From Kitasatospora xanthocidica (lineage in GTDB: Bacteria; Actinomycetota; Actinomycetes; Streptomycetales; Streptomycetaceae): DNA of 64,000 bases. Where the stretch lies: positions 1-64,000 of the forward strand of contig NZ_BNBY01000012.1 of assembly GCF_014656195.1 (NCBI RefSeq). The letters are read 5' to 3'. Made by a program: the position numbers and the translations under genes. This document shows positions 9,943-18,345 of the stretch, piece by piece. The notes below the pieces were generated by a model. It was not told where the DNA came from. It searched no databases and saw only the letters and a list, made by a program, of their open reading frames with translations. The first letter of the stretch is position 1. Every line of letters starts with the position of its first letter.

Positions 9943-10854
9943 ATGCGTGCCCAGTTCGTCCTGTCGGAGATCGGTGTGGGTCTCCGACGCAACCTGACGA
10001 TGACCATCGCGGTCGTGGTCAGCGTCGCGCTCTCCCTCGCCCTCGCCGGTTCCTCGCTCCTGGTCCGCGACCAGGTGAACTCCATGAAGGGGTACTGGTA
10101 CGACAAGGTCGAGGTGAGCATCTACTTCTGCACCAAGGCGGACGCCCGCAACTCGCCCCAGTGCGACAAGGGCTCGGCCACCGACCAGCAGGTCCAGGAC
10201 ATCAAGGACCAGCTGGACAAGATGACCTCGGTGGTCCAGACCTCGACGTACGAGAGCTCCGCCGACGCGTACAAGCACTGGAAGGAGATGAACCCGGACA
10301 ACCCGCTCATCCCCGTCCTGGGCCCGGACGCGATGCCGCAGTCCTGGCGGGTCAAGCTCAACGACCCGACCAAGTACGACGTCATCCAGAGCGCCTTCGC
10401 CGGCAAGCCCGGCGTGAAGTCGGTCGAGGACCAGCGGAAGATCCTGCAGAACCTCTTCGGCCTGCTGAACGGTCTGCAGACGGCGGCGTTCGTGATCATG
10501 GTGCTGATGCTCTTCGTCGCCCTGCTGCTGATCGTCAACACCGTCCGGGTGTCGGCGTACAGCAGGCGGCGCGAGACCGGCATCATGCGCCTGGTCGGTG
10601 CCTCGAACTTCTACGTCCAGATGCCCTTCATCGCCGAGGCCGCGTTCTCCGCGCTGCTCGGTGCGGCGATGGCCTCCGGACTGCTGATCGGCGGGCACTT
10701 CTTCGTCCAGAACTGGCTGGCCGACCGGGTGCAGTTCATCCACTTCATCGGCCTCGGATCGGTGCTCGCGGTGATACCGCTGCTGATCGTGGTGGGTATG
10801 GGCATGGCCGGCATCGCGGCGTTCTTCACGCTGCGCAAGTACCTCAAGGTCTGA
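9943..10854 (+). CDS. ftsX: Cell division protein FtsX
   Basis: Permease-like partner of FtsE, 303 aa. One N-terminal membrane segment (MTIAVVVSVALSLALAGSSLL) precedes a large extracytoplasmic loop of about 140 residues, then three C-terminal segments. The loop holds two cysteines (FCTKADARNSPQC) that could form a disulfide, as in mycobacterial FtsX. The cytoplasmic SRRRETGIMRLVGAS motif, the coupling helix of this family, is present. ATG 9943 is preceded only by a weak GGAG. A strong terminator follows 15 nt after the stop. Confidence 0.95.
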   Translation: MRAQFVLSEIGVGLRRNLTMTIAVVVSVALSLALAGSSLLVRDQVNSMKGYWYDKVEVSIYFCTKADARNSPQCDKGSATDQQVQDIKDQLDKMTSVVQTSTYESSADAYKHWKEMNPDNPLIPVLGPDAMPQSWRVKLNDPTKYDVIQSAFAGKPGVKSVEDQRKILQNLFGLLNGLQTAAFVIMVLMLFVALLLIVNTVRVSAYSRRRETGIMRLVGASNFYVQMPFIAEAAFSALLGAAMASGLLIGGHFFVQNWLADRVQFIHFIGLGSVLAVIPLLIVVGMGMAGIAAFFTLRKYLKV

Positions 10855-10868
10855 TCCCCGGACGCCTC

Positions 10869-10905
10869 GGCGGCCCCGGACGGCACCGCGCCGTCCGGGG
10901 CCGCC
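10869..10905 (+). terminator. Terminator of ftsEX
   Basis: A 16-bp perfect stem (10869-10884 with 10890-10905) has a 5-nt loop, directly after ftsX. Confidence 0.85.
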
Positions 10906-10967
10906 GCCGTTCCGCGCTCCCTCGTTCCGGCCCGGCGCGCGCGGAGCGGTGTCTACACTCCGTTGGC

Positions 10968-12107
10968 ATGCTGCAAACTCCGCGCAGGGCACGTCAGGTG
11001 GCCGCCCTCAGCCTGGTGTTCGGTGCCGTCCTGCTGGCCGGCGCTGCGACCGGTGCCTGGGGCGACCCGAGCGACCTGCCGCCGCGCCCCTCCGCCGACG
11101 CCGCCCGGGCCGTCGGCGGCGGGCTCCCGGGGGACCCGGCCGGCAGCGCCCTGTCCGAGCAGCAGGCCGAGCACCTGCTCGGGGCCAACGGCGACCGCTG
11201 GGGCGCCTACTACAGCGCGCAGGAGTACGCCGAGTTCAGCCAGGGCCTGGACGGCCGCTACCTGGGCGTCGGCCTCTCGGTCGGCCGCGGCGAGGACGGC
11301 GTCACCGAGGTCTCCCAGGTCGCGGCCGGCGGCCCGGCCGCCGCGGCCGGGATCGCCGCCGGCGACCGGCTGCTGCGGGTCGGCCAGGACCAGGCCGACC
11401 ACCTGCCGGTCACCGAGGTGGTCGCGCGGCTGCGCGGCCAGGGCGACGAGCGCAGGGCCGGCTCCGAGGTCACCCTGGAGGTCCGGCGCGGCGAGGGGGA
11501 CGTGCGCGAACTGCGGCTGCGGCGCGCGCTGCTGGACAGCCAGCAGGTCGCCGCGGAGCACCTGGACGGGGGCGTGCTGCGGATCGCCGTACGGGCCTTC
11601 ACCAGCGGCGTGACCGACCGGGTGCGCGCCGCGCTGCGCGCCCCGCACGCCGGTGTGGTGCTCGATCTGCGCGGCAACTCCGGGGGACTGGTGGACGAGG
11701 CGGCCGGCACCGCCGGGATCTTCCTGGACGGCGGCCCGGTCGGCTCGTACCAGGAGCGCGGCGAGACACGGGAGTTGACCGCCCCGCGCGGCGGCGACCA
11801 GCGCACCCCGCTGGTGGTGCTGGTGGACGGCGGCACGATGAGCGCCGCCGAACTGCTCGCCGGCGCCCTCCAGGACCGCAGCCGCGCCGTGGTGGTGGGC
11901 GCCCGGACCTTCGGCAAGGGCACCGTCCAGCGGCCCAGCCGGCTCGCCGACGGCGCGGTGCTGGAGATGACCGTCGGCCGCTACTTCACCCCGGCCGGCC
12001 GCTCCCCGGAGGGCACCGGCCTCGCCCCCGACGTCCCGGCCGCCGGCGGGGAGGACGCCGACGCGCTCGCCCTGCGGGTGCTGGCCGGGCTGGGCACCCG
12101 GGCCTGA
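10968..12107 (+). CDS. S41 (C-terminal processing) peptidase with PDZ domain
   Basis: Exported carboxy-terminal processing protease, 379 aa. The N-terminus is a signal peptide or anchor (QVAALSLVFGAVLLAGAATGAWG). A PDZ domain occupies about 95-180 (GRYLGVGLSV, AAGIAAGDRLLRV) and the S41 core follows (VVLDLRGNSGG; catalytic Ser in GTMSAAELLAG; Lys in TFGKGTVQ). ATG 10968 lies 8 nt after a TACACT box (10954-10959), so the mRNA may be leaderless. It lies between ftsX and smpB, as in other streptomycetes. Its last 11 nt with the stop are echoed 31 bp downstream (see repeat). Confidence 0.92.
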   Translation: MLQTPRRARQVAALSLVFGAVLLAGAATGAWGDPSDLPPRPSADAARAVGGGLPGDPAGSALSEQQAEHLLGANGDRWGAYYSAQEYAEFSQGLDGRYLGVGLSVGRGEDGVTEVSQVAAGGPAAAAGIAAGDRLLRVGQDQADHLPVTEVVARLRGQGDERRAGSEVTLEVRRGEGDVRELRLRRALLDSQQVAAEHLDGGVLRIAVRAFTSGVTDRVRAALRAPHAGVVLDLRGNSGGLVDEAAGTAGIFLDGGPVGSYQERGETRELTAPRGGDQRTPLVVLVDGGTMSAAELLAGALQDRSRAVVVGARTFGKGTVQRPSRLADGAVLEMTVGRYFTPAGRSPEGTGLAPDVPAAGGEDADALALRVLAGLGTRA

Positions 12108-12142
12108 GGCGGCCGGGCCCCGAAGCGCCCGGGCCTGAGGCG
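12097..12142. repeat. Direct repeat of the S41 gene 3' end
   Basis: The 15-mer CCCGGGCCTGAGGCG, which contains the TGA stop of the S41 peptidase, occurs at 12097-12111 and again at 12128-12142. The period is 31 bp. Confidence 0.6.
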
Positions 12143-12219
12143 CCCGCCGCGCCCGGAGCGGCGGCCCGCCCCCAAAACCGCTGCCCGATCGCGCCCCGAA
12201 GTGCGAGAATGGCCGCGCT

Positions 12220-12696
12220 ATGGCAAAGGAAACCGGACACAAGCTGATCGCGCAGAACAAGAAGGCGCGGCACGAGTACACGATCCTCGACACCTACGAG
12301 TGCGGTCTCGTGCTCACCGGCACCGAGGTCAAGTCACTGCGCGAGGGGCGGGCCAACCTGGTCGACGGGTACGCCTACATCCAGAACCACGAGGCGTGGA
12401 TCGACAACGTCTTCATCCCCGAGTACACCCAGGGGACGTGGACCAACCACGCGGCCCGGCGCAAGCGCAAGCTGCTGCTGCACCGGCTGGAGATCCACAA
12501 GATCGAGAGCAAGGTCCGCGACGCGGGCCACACCCTGGTCCCGCTCTCGCTGTACTTCAAGGACGGCCGGGTCAAGCTGGAACTGGCGCTGGCCGTCGGC
12601 AAGAAGCTGTACGACAAGCGCCAGACGCTCCGCGAGAAGCAGGACACCCGCGAGACGGCCCGCGCGGTGGCGGCGGCCCGGCGACGCCAGGGTTAA
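12220..12696 (+). CDS. smpB: SsrA-binding protein SmpB
   Basis: The 158-aa tmRNA partner in trans-translation, which places tmRNA in stalled ribosomes. Conserved segments are visible (KKARHEYTI, GTEVKSLREGRANL, and the basic RRKRKLLLHR), together with a Lys/Arg-rich C-terminal tail (KQDTRETARAVAAARRRQG) that enters the mRNA channel. Length is normal. ATG 12220 follows GAATGGCCGCGCT with no strong ribosome site. The ssrA gene begins 86 nt downstream on the same strand. Confidence 0.97.
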   Translation: MAKETGHKLIAQNKKARHEYTILDTYECGLVLTGTEVKSLREGRANLVDGYAYIQNHEAWIDNVFIPEYTQGTWTNHAARRKRKLLLHRLEIHKIESKVRDAGHTLVPLSLYFKDGRVKLELALAVGKKLYDKRQTLREKQDTRETARAVAAARRRQG

Positions 12697-12701
12697 TCCG
12701 C

Positions 12702-12731
12702 TGGACCCTCGCCCGTCGCCTCGCGTACTAT
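12702..12731 (+). promoter_or_regulatory. Promoter of ssrA
   Basis: TGGACC (12702-12707) and TACTAT (12726-12731) with 18-bp spacing form a good principal-sigma promoter. Transcription would start near 12738, giving a leader of about 45 nt to be trimmed to the mature tmRNA 5' end. Confidence 0.6.
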
Positions 12732-12782
12732 GGCGCAAGCAACACGGACGGTCATCGTCCGAGCTGTTTCTCAACAAAACAT

Positions 12783-13164
12783 GGGGATGATCGGTTTCGA
12801 CAGGGGATGTTGAAACAGGGGAAGCGAGCCGAGGAACGCGGCAATGATCTCGTAAACCACGTGTCGCAAAAAAATAATCGCCAACTCTAAGCGCGATTCC
12901 CAGCAGTTCGCTCTCGCTGCCTAATAAGCACCGATAGCGCTTGGGTGTCAGACCGGGGAGTTCCCGACCCGGACCCTGGCATAATCTAGGGAACTCAACC
13001 GTCCGCCCGGGCTGCGAGGGTGGATGGGAAATCAAACAGCAGCTGGGCCTGTTGGCGGCTTGTCCGCGTGACCGCCAGGGCCGAGAAAATCACAGCGGAC
13101 TGCGCTCGGAGAAGCCCTGAATTAACTCCACTGGACCCGGGTTCGATTCCCGGCATCTCCACCA
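12783..13164 (+). ncRNA. ssrA: Transfer-messenger RNA (tmRNA)
   Basis: Single-piece tmRNA of 382 nt. The 5' end GGGGATG pairs with CATCTCC near the 3' end; the T-arm (GGGTTCGATTCCC) and an encoded CCA (13162-13164) complete the tRNA-like domain. The tag reading frame starts at GCC 12880 and reads ANSKRDSQQFALAA before tandem TAA TAA (12922-12927). The ALAA end is the usual proteolysis signal. Pseudoknot segments fill the middle. It works with SmpB encoded just upstream. Confidence 0.97.
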
Positions 13165-13176
13165 CCCCATGTTGAC

Positions 13177-13218
13177 AGAAGGCCGCCCACCGCTCCGCGG
13201 AGGGCGGCCTTCTGATTT
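13177..13218 (+). terminator. Terminator of ssrA
   Basis: A 12-bp stem (AGAAGGCCGCCC at 13177-13188 with 13202-13213) is followed by GATTTTT, a classical intrinsic terminator. Confidence 0.9.
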
Positions 13219-13314
13219 TTGTACGTTCCGGAGCAGCGCGGCCGGGGGGTCGCGGCGTAGGATCATCCGTCCGCTCGTTTTCCGGAGCGGGATTCCGCCG
13301 CAACCACCGAGGCC

Positions 13315-15618
13315 ATGCAGAGCAACACGGACACCACCCCCACCGCCGATCACGAGACCGTCCGCGCGCGCGAGATCGCCGGTGAGCAGCAGCACCTCGA
13401 CACCGTCTACCACCGGTTGGAGGAGAAGCTCGCCGAGGCGGAGTACATCCTGGAGGACGCCGCCAAGCGGGTCCAGGTCGGTACTCCCGGCGCGCTCGCC
13501 GAGCGCGACGCCCAGGTCTACCGGGCCGGCGCGCACCTCCAGCGACTGAACAACGAGTTCGAGGACTTCCTCTTCGGCCGGATCGACCTCCAGCGGGCGG
13601 ACGCCCCGGAGGAGCACGGCATCCCCTCGAACACCCCGCTCGACCCGGCCGACCCGGCCGTCGCCGAGACCCTCCACATCGGCCGCCTGGGCGTGCTGGA
13701 CGCCGAGTACGGCCCGCTGGTGATCGACTGGCGAGCGCCCGCCGCCGCGCCGTTCTACCGCGCCACCCCGGTCGAGCCGGGCCGGGTCATCCGCCGCCGG
13801 GTGATCCGCTCCAAGGGCCGCAAGGTGGTCGGCGTCGAGGACGACCTGCTGCGCCCCGACCTCACCCCGACCCTGGACGGCGAGGAGCTGGCCGTGGTCG
13901 GCGACGGCGCGCTGATGGCCTCGCTGGGCCGCGCCCGCAGCCACTCGATGCGCGACATCGTCTCCTCGATCCAGAAGGAGCAGGACGAGGTCATCCGGGC
14001 GGCCGCCGCGGGAGCCACCCTGGTCACCGGCGGCCCGGGCACCGGCAAGACCGCCGTCGCCCTGCACCGCGCCGCGTACCTGCTCTACCAGGACCGCCGC
14101 CGCTACGCCGGGGGCATCCTGGTGGTCTCGCCGACCGCGCTGCTGGTCTCCTACACCGAGGGCGTGCTGCCCGCGCTCGGCGAGGAGGGCCAGGTCGCCA
14201 TCCGGGCGATCGGCTCGCTGGTGGACGGCATCGAGGCCGACACCTACGACACCCCCGAGGCGGCCCGGGTCAAGGGCTCGGCCCGGATGGTGCAGCTGCT
14301 GCGCCGGGCCGCCCGGGCGGCGCTGGAGCTGCGCGCTCCGCAGGAGCTGAAGGTGGTCGCCCGCGGCGAGGTGCTGAAGCTGGACGCGGGCCGCCTGAAG
14401 GCCGTCCGCGGCAACGTGGTGGGCTCCGGCGGCACCCCGCTGAACCTGCTGCGCCCGCGCGCCCGCAGGCTGCTGCTGGACGCCCTGTGGCAGGAGGTGG
14501 TCAAGGACCTGCCGAAGCCCACCGACCACTACGCCCGGGAGCAGCGCCAGGAGGAGAAGGAGAGCTTCGACGAGTACGTCTCGGACGAGGCGCCGTTCCT
14601 GGACTTCCTGGACGCCTGGTGGCCGCCGCTGACCCCGCGCCGGGTGCTGGCCACGCTCAAGCAGCACCGCCACACCAACCGGATCGCCCGCCGGGTCGTC
14701 TCCCCGGACGAGGCGAGGCTGCTGGCGGCCTCCTGGCGCCACCTGTCCCCGGAGGGCCAGGGTGCGCTGTCCGCGCACGACGTGGCGCTGCTGGACGAGC
14801 TCCAGGTGCTGCTCGGCGAGCCGGCCCGGCCGAAGTTCCGCGAGGTGGACGCGGTGGACCTGCTGACCGGCCTGGAGGAGGTCACCACCTTCGCCGACCG
14901 CTCCACCTCCCGGCGCGACCGCCAGCCGGTGGAGCGCAAGGAGTACGCCCACGTGATCGTGGACGAGGCGCAGGACCTCACCCCGATGCAGTGGCGGATG
15001 ATCGGCCGCCGGTCCCGGATGGCCACTTGGACGATCGTCGGCGACCCGGCGCAGTCCTCCTGGCCGTTCCCGCAGGAGGCGCAGTCCGCGCTGGACGAGG
15101 TGCTGGCCGGCAAGCCGCGCCGGCGCTTCACCCTGACGGTGAACTACCGCAACCCGGCCGAGATCGCCGAGGTCGCGGCGAAGGTGCTGGCGCTGGCCGC
15201 GCCGGGCACGCCCTCGCCGACCGCGGTGCGCCACGTCGGTGTGGAGCCGCGCTTCGCGGCCGTCACCGACCCCTCGCCGGAGGCCTTCGGCAAGGGCGCC
15301 AGGGCGGAGCTGGAGCGGCTGCTGGCCGAGGTGGACGGCACCGTGGCGATCGTGGTGCCGATGGACCGCCGGGCCGAGGCGGCCGGGTGGACCGGGGGCC
15401 TGGGCGAGCGGGTGGTGGTGCTGGGCAGCCTGGAGGCCAAGGGCCTGGAGTACGACGCGACCGTGGTGGCCGACCCGACCGGCATCGCCGGCGAGTCGGA
15501 GGCCGGTCTGCGGGTGCTGTACGTCGCGCTGACCCGGGCGACCCAGCGGCTGACCGTGCTGTCCGGCCCGGACGACCTGCCGGACGCGGCCGGCGTGCCC
15601 GCGCTGCTGCACGGCTGA
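13315..15618 (+). CDS. HelD/HelR-like RNA polymerase-associated superfamily 1 helicase
   Basis: A 767-aa UvrD/Rep-like ATPase of the HelD type. Members bind and recycle RNA polymerase, and the actinobacterial HelR branch can displace rifamycins. The N-terminal arm (about 10-90) is a predicted antiparallel coiled coil (EEKLAEAEYILEDAAKR). Walker A GGPGTGKT lies near 239-246, the DEAQD motif (VIVDEAQDLTPMQW) near 548, and the late SF1 motif ALTRATQRL near the C-terminus. ATG 13315 follows a TAGGAT box at 13258-13263 with weak Shine-Dalgarno. No rifamycin-associated element could be recognised upstream, so a drug-response role is unproven. A nucleic-acid helicase function is the alternative. Confidence 0.85.
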   Translation: MQSNTDTTPTADHETVRAREIAGEQQHLDTVYHRLEEKLAEAEYILEDAAKRVQVGTPGALAERDAQVYRAGAHLQRLNNEFEDFLFGRIDLQRADAPEEHGIPSNTPLDPADPAVAETLHIGRLGVLDAEYGPLVIDWRAPAAAPFYRATPVEPGRVIRRRVIRSKGRKVVGVEDDLLRPDLTPTLDGEELAVVGDGALMASLGRARSHSMRDIVSSIQKEQDEVIRAAAAGATLVTGGPGTGKTAVALHRAAYLLYQDRRRYAGGILVVSPTALLVSYTEGVLPALGEEGQVAIRAIGSLVDGIEADTYDTPEAARVKGSARMVQLLRRAARAALELRAPQELKVVARGEVLKLDAGRLKAVRGNVVGSGGTPLNLLRPRARRLLLDALWQEVVKDLPKPTDHYAREQRQEEKESFDEYVSDEAPFLDFLDAWWPPLTPRRVLATLKQHRHTNRIARRVVSPDEARLLAASWRHLSPEGQGALSAHDVALLDELQVLLGEPARPKFREVDAVDLLTGLEEVTTFADRSTSRRDRQPVERKEYAHVIVDEAQDLTPMQWRMIGRRSRMATWTIVGDPAQSSWPFPQEAQSALDEVLAGKPRRRFTLTVNYRNPAEIAEVAAKVLALAAPGTPSPTAVRHVGVEPRFAAVTDPSPEAFGKGARAELERLLAEVDGTVAIVVPMDRRAEAAGWTGGLGERVVVLGSLEAKGLEYDATVVADPTGIAGESEAGLRVLYVALTRATQRLTVLSGPDDLPDAAGVPALLHG

Positions 15619-15621
15619 CGG

Positions 15622-15651
15622 ACCCTCCGGTACCGACGGGTGCCGGAGGGT
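15622..15651 (+). terminator. Terminator 1 after the HelD-like gene
   Basis: A 13-bp stem (15622-15634 with 15639-15651, one wobble pair) starts 4 nt after the stop codon. Confidence 0.65.
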
Positions 15652-15671
15652 ACCCACGGGTACCGACGGAA

Positions 15672-15703
15672 GAAGGCCCCCCACCGAGTGGTGAGGGGCC
15701 TTC
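15672..15703 (+). terminator. Terminator 2 after the HelD-like gene
   Basis: A 14-bp stem with one mismatch (15672-15685 with 15690-15703) has a GAGT loop. Two hairpins in tandem isolate the helicase from the malic enzyme gene. Confidence 0.75.
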
Positions 15704-15915
15704 AGACGTTTACGACACCGACCCGCCATGCTCGCCTCGCGGCAAGTGGTCCCTCGAAGGGACGAAGGTTGGGCCCGGGGGCTTGGATCGAGCCGGTGTC
15801 CCGTCCAATGTAACGCATCGGCCCGGAGAGGCAAGGAGTGAGCCGCGGGCGTTCGGTGGAGGTGGGCCGGATTGTCGGATCCACACACTCAATGAACGAT
15901 ATTTCTGGCTACCCC

Positions 15916-15945
15916 TTGGAAGGTGCGACGATCGAGGTCTAGCAT
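15916..15945 (+). promoter_or_regulatory. Promoter of the malic enzyme gene
   Basis: TTGGAA (15916-15921) and TAGCAT (15940-15945) with 18-bp spacing form a good vegetative promoter, giving a 5' leader of about 55 nt. The region 15705-15915 holds nothing else recognisable. Confidence 0.6.
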
Positions 15946-16007
15946 GCGCAGGCGATGCCTTCAACAAAATGTTGAGCCTGCGGGACAGACGGAAGAAGGA
16001 AGCGTCG

Positions 16008-17480
16008 ATGGCGACGGTGCCCAGTGTCTCCAACTCGATCACGGTACGGCTGGAGGTCCCGGCCCGGGGCAACGCCGTCAGCGCGATCACCACGGCCGTG
16101 GAGTCCTCCGGCGGATCGGTGACCGGTCTCGACGTCACCGCCTCCGGCCTGGAGGCGCTGCGGATCGACGTCACCGTGGCGGCCTCCTCGGTCGCGCACG
16201 GCGAGGAGATCGTCGAGAAGCTCCGGGCGATCGACGGCGTGGCGATCGGCAAGGTCTCGGACCGCACCTTCCTGATGCACCTCGGCGGCAAGATCGAGAT
16301 GTCGTCCAAGCTGCCGATCCGCAACCGTGACGACCTGAGCATGATCTACACCCCGGGTGTCGCCCGGGTCTGCATGGCGATCGCCGAGAACCCCGAGGAC
16401 GCCCGCCGCCTCACCATCAAGCGCAACAGCGTCGCCGTGGTCACCGACGGCTCGGCGGTGCTGGGCCTGGGCAACATCGGCCCGGAGGCCGCGCTGCCGG
16501 TCATGGAGGGCAAGGCGGCCCTGTTCAAGCGCTTCGCGGGCATCGACGCCTGGCCGATCTGCCTGGACACCCAGGACACCGACGAGATCGTCGCCATCGT
16601 CAAGGCGATCGCCCCGGGCTTCGCCGGGATCAACCTGGAGGACATCTCGGCGCCGCGCTGCTTCGAGATCGAGGCCCGGCTGCGCGAGGCCCTGGACATC
16701 CCGGTCTTCCACGACGACCAGCACGGCACCGCGATCGTGGTGCTGGCCGCCCTCACCAACGCGCTGAAGGTGGTCGGCAAGGAGATCTCCGACATCCGGG
16801 TGGTGATGTCGGGCGCCGGCGCCGCCGGCACCGCGATCCTCAAGCTGCTGATGGCGGCCGGGGTCGAGCACGCCACCGTGGCGGACGTGCAGGGCGTGGT
16901 CCACCGGGGCCGCGGGGACCTCAACGAGAACCTGCGCTGGATCGCCGAGCACACCAACCGCTCGGGCCGCACCGGCACCCTCAAGGAGGCCGTGGCGGGC
17001 GCGGACGTCTTCATCGGCGTGTCGGCCCCGAACGTCCTGGACGGCGACGACCTGGCCACCATGGCCGAGGACGCGATCATCTTCGCGCTGGCCAACCCGG
17101 ACCCGGAGGTCGACCCGGCCGTCGCCCGGCAGACCGCCGCCGTGGTCGCCACCGGCCGCAGCGACTTCCCGAACCAGATCAACAACGTGCTGGTCTTCCC
17201 GGGGGTCTTCCGCGGCCTGCTGGACGCCCAGAGCCGTACGGTCAACACCGAGATGATGATCGCCGCCGCGCGGGCGCTGGCCACCACCGTCGCCGACGAC
17301 GAGCTGAACGCGAACTACATCATCCCGAGCGTCTTCCACAAGGACGTCGCCAAGACCGTCGCCGCCGCCGTGCGCGAGGCGGCCCTGGCCGGCGCCCAGG
17401 AGGCCCCCGTGCCGTCCCGTCCGACCCCGGGCATCGTCGGCACCCTGGACACCTCCGCCTTCCCCACCGTCAAGCTCTGA
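16008..17480 (+). CDS. NAD-dependent malic enzyme with N-terminal ACT domain
   Basis: A 490-aa cytoplasmic malate dehydrogenase (oxaloacetate-decarboxylating) that converts malate to pyruvate and CO2. ATG 16008 has AAGGA 8 nt upstream. Residues about 8-85 form an ACT-type regulatory domain (SITVRLEVPARGNAV...), suggesting allosteric control by a small ligand. The catalytic core follows: YTPGVARVC, TDGSAVLGLGNIG, FHDDQHGTAIVV metal/substrate region and the Rossmann motif SGAGAAGTA. The overall architecture matches the single-domain bacterial malic enzymes rather than the malic-phosphotransacetylase fusions. The cofactor (NAD versus NADP) cannot be settled by eye. Confidence 0.92.
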   Translation: MATVPSVSNSITVRLEVPARGNAVSAITTAVESSGGSVTGLDVTASGLEALRIDVTVAASSVAHGEEIVEKLRAIDGVAIGKVSDRTFLMHLGGKIEMSSKLPIRNRDDLSMIYTPGVARVCMAIAENPEDARRLTIKRNSVAVVTDGSAVLGLGNIGPEAALPVMEGKAALFKRFAGIDAWPICLDTQDTDEIVAIVKAIAPGFAGINLEDISAPRCFEIEARLREALDIPVFHDDQHGTAIVVLAALTNALKVVGKEISDIRVVMSGAGAAGTAILKLLMAAGVEHATVADVQGVVHRGRGDLNENLRWIAEHTNRSGRTGTLKEAVAGADVFIGVSAPNVLDGDDLATMAEDAIIFALANPDPEVDPAVARQTAAVVATGRSDFPNQINNVLVFPGVFRGLLDAQSRTVNTEMMIAAARALATTVADDELNANYIIPSVFHKDVAKTVAAAVREAALAGAQEAPVPSRPTPGIVGTLDTSAFPTVKL

Positions 17481-17988
17481 CGGACGCACTCGCGGGCGTG
17501 CCGTCGGTCGCTCAAATGTGCGAATAGGGGTCATACCCGCCCAGCCCGCCCCGAACCCTTGCGACACAAGGGCGAGGGGCGTGTTTGGGCTTGTCAGTCC
17601 TAGGGCGTACGGTAGCCCTGCACGGGGCAGGCGTGTCCGACAAGTACGGAACGTCCCCCTGGTCTTCCGGCGAGTCGTCCCGACCGCCGTCCGCGCCCGG
17701 TCCGCCGGAGCCGACGGAGCGTCACACCTCCAACGGGCGGGCGATGTTCGGGTGGTTCCGCCGGGGCCCGATTGGCTTTCTCGGGGCCGGTCGGGGCAGG
17801 ATTCGTATCCAGGCAGGCGGGCGGGCCTTCGAAGGCTCCGGCGCGCGGCATCGGGTACGGACCCGGCCTGCGACCACGCATTGCCTGCATGAGCACAGTG
17901 TGCGGACCTGCGGCCTATCCGGGTGCCCCCCGGTGGGAGCACCGATGGGCCCCCGCACACCGCAAGCGAACAGACCACAGGAGTACAC
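17481..17988 (+). promoter_or_regulatory. 508-bp gene-free leader upstream of HU
   Basis: No convincing gene lies here. TTGTCA at 17591-17596 with TAGCCC at 17613-17618 (16-bp spacing) is a possible promoter, which would give a long HU leader of about 360 nt. GGAG lies at 17980-17983, just before the HU start. HU genes are highly expressed, so a stronger promoter may exist that I cannot identify. Confidence 0.3.
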
Positions 17989-18273
17989 ATGAACCGCAGT
18001 GAGCTGGTGGCCGCGCTGTCCGAGCGCGCCGAGGTGACCCGCAAGGACGCCGACGCCGTTCTGGCCGCCTTCGCCGAGATCGTCGGCGAGGTCGTCGCCA
18101 AGGGCGACGAGAAGGTCACCATCCCCGGTTTCCTGACCTTCGAGCGCACCCACCGCGCGGCCCGCACCGCCCGCAACCCGCAGACCGGTGAGCCGATCCA
18201 GATCGCCGCGGGCTACAGCGCCAAGGTGAGCGCCGGCTCCAAGCTGAAGGAAGCCGCCAAGGGCGCTGCCTGA
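17989..18273 (+). CDS. hupA: HU family nucleoid protein
   Basis: A 94-aa DNA-bending nucleoid protein. MNRSELVAALSERAEV begins the two-helix body; the GFLTFERTHRAARTARNPQTG segment is the beta arm with the conserved Arg-Asn-Pro tip that intercalates in DNA. It lacks the long Lys/Ala-rich C-terminal tail of the sporulation-specific HupS, so it is the vegetative HupA type. ATG 17989 is preceded by GGAG. It ends with a strong bidirectional terminator shared with convergent murA. Confidence 0.95.
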   Translation: MNRSELVAALSERAEVTRKDADAVLAAFAEIVGEVVAKGDEKVTIPGFLTFERTHRAARTARNPQTGEPIQIAAGYSAKVSAGSKLKEAAKGAA

Positions 18274-18290
18274 GCCACCCCTTGAACGCC

Positions 18291-18330
18291 CGAGAGGCCG
18301 GGCTCCCCGTGTGGGGAGCCCGGCCTCTCG
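18291..18330. terminator. Bidirectional terminator between HU and murA
   Basis: An 18-bp perfect stem (18291-18308 with 18313-18330) has a 4-nt GTGT loop between convergent stop codons. Confidence 0.92.
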
Positions 18331-18345
18331 CCGTGTGCGCGGTCG

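Noticed and set aside
13214..13314. Rifamycin-associated element upstream of the HelD-like gene
   Set aside because: No long inverted repeat with the expected pattern was found; only an ordinary TAGGAT box is visible.
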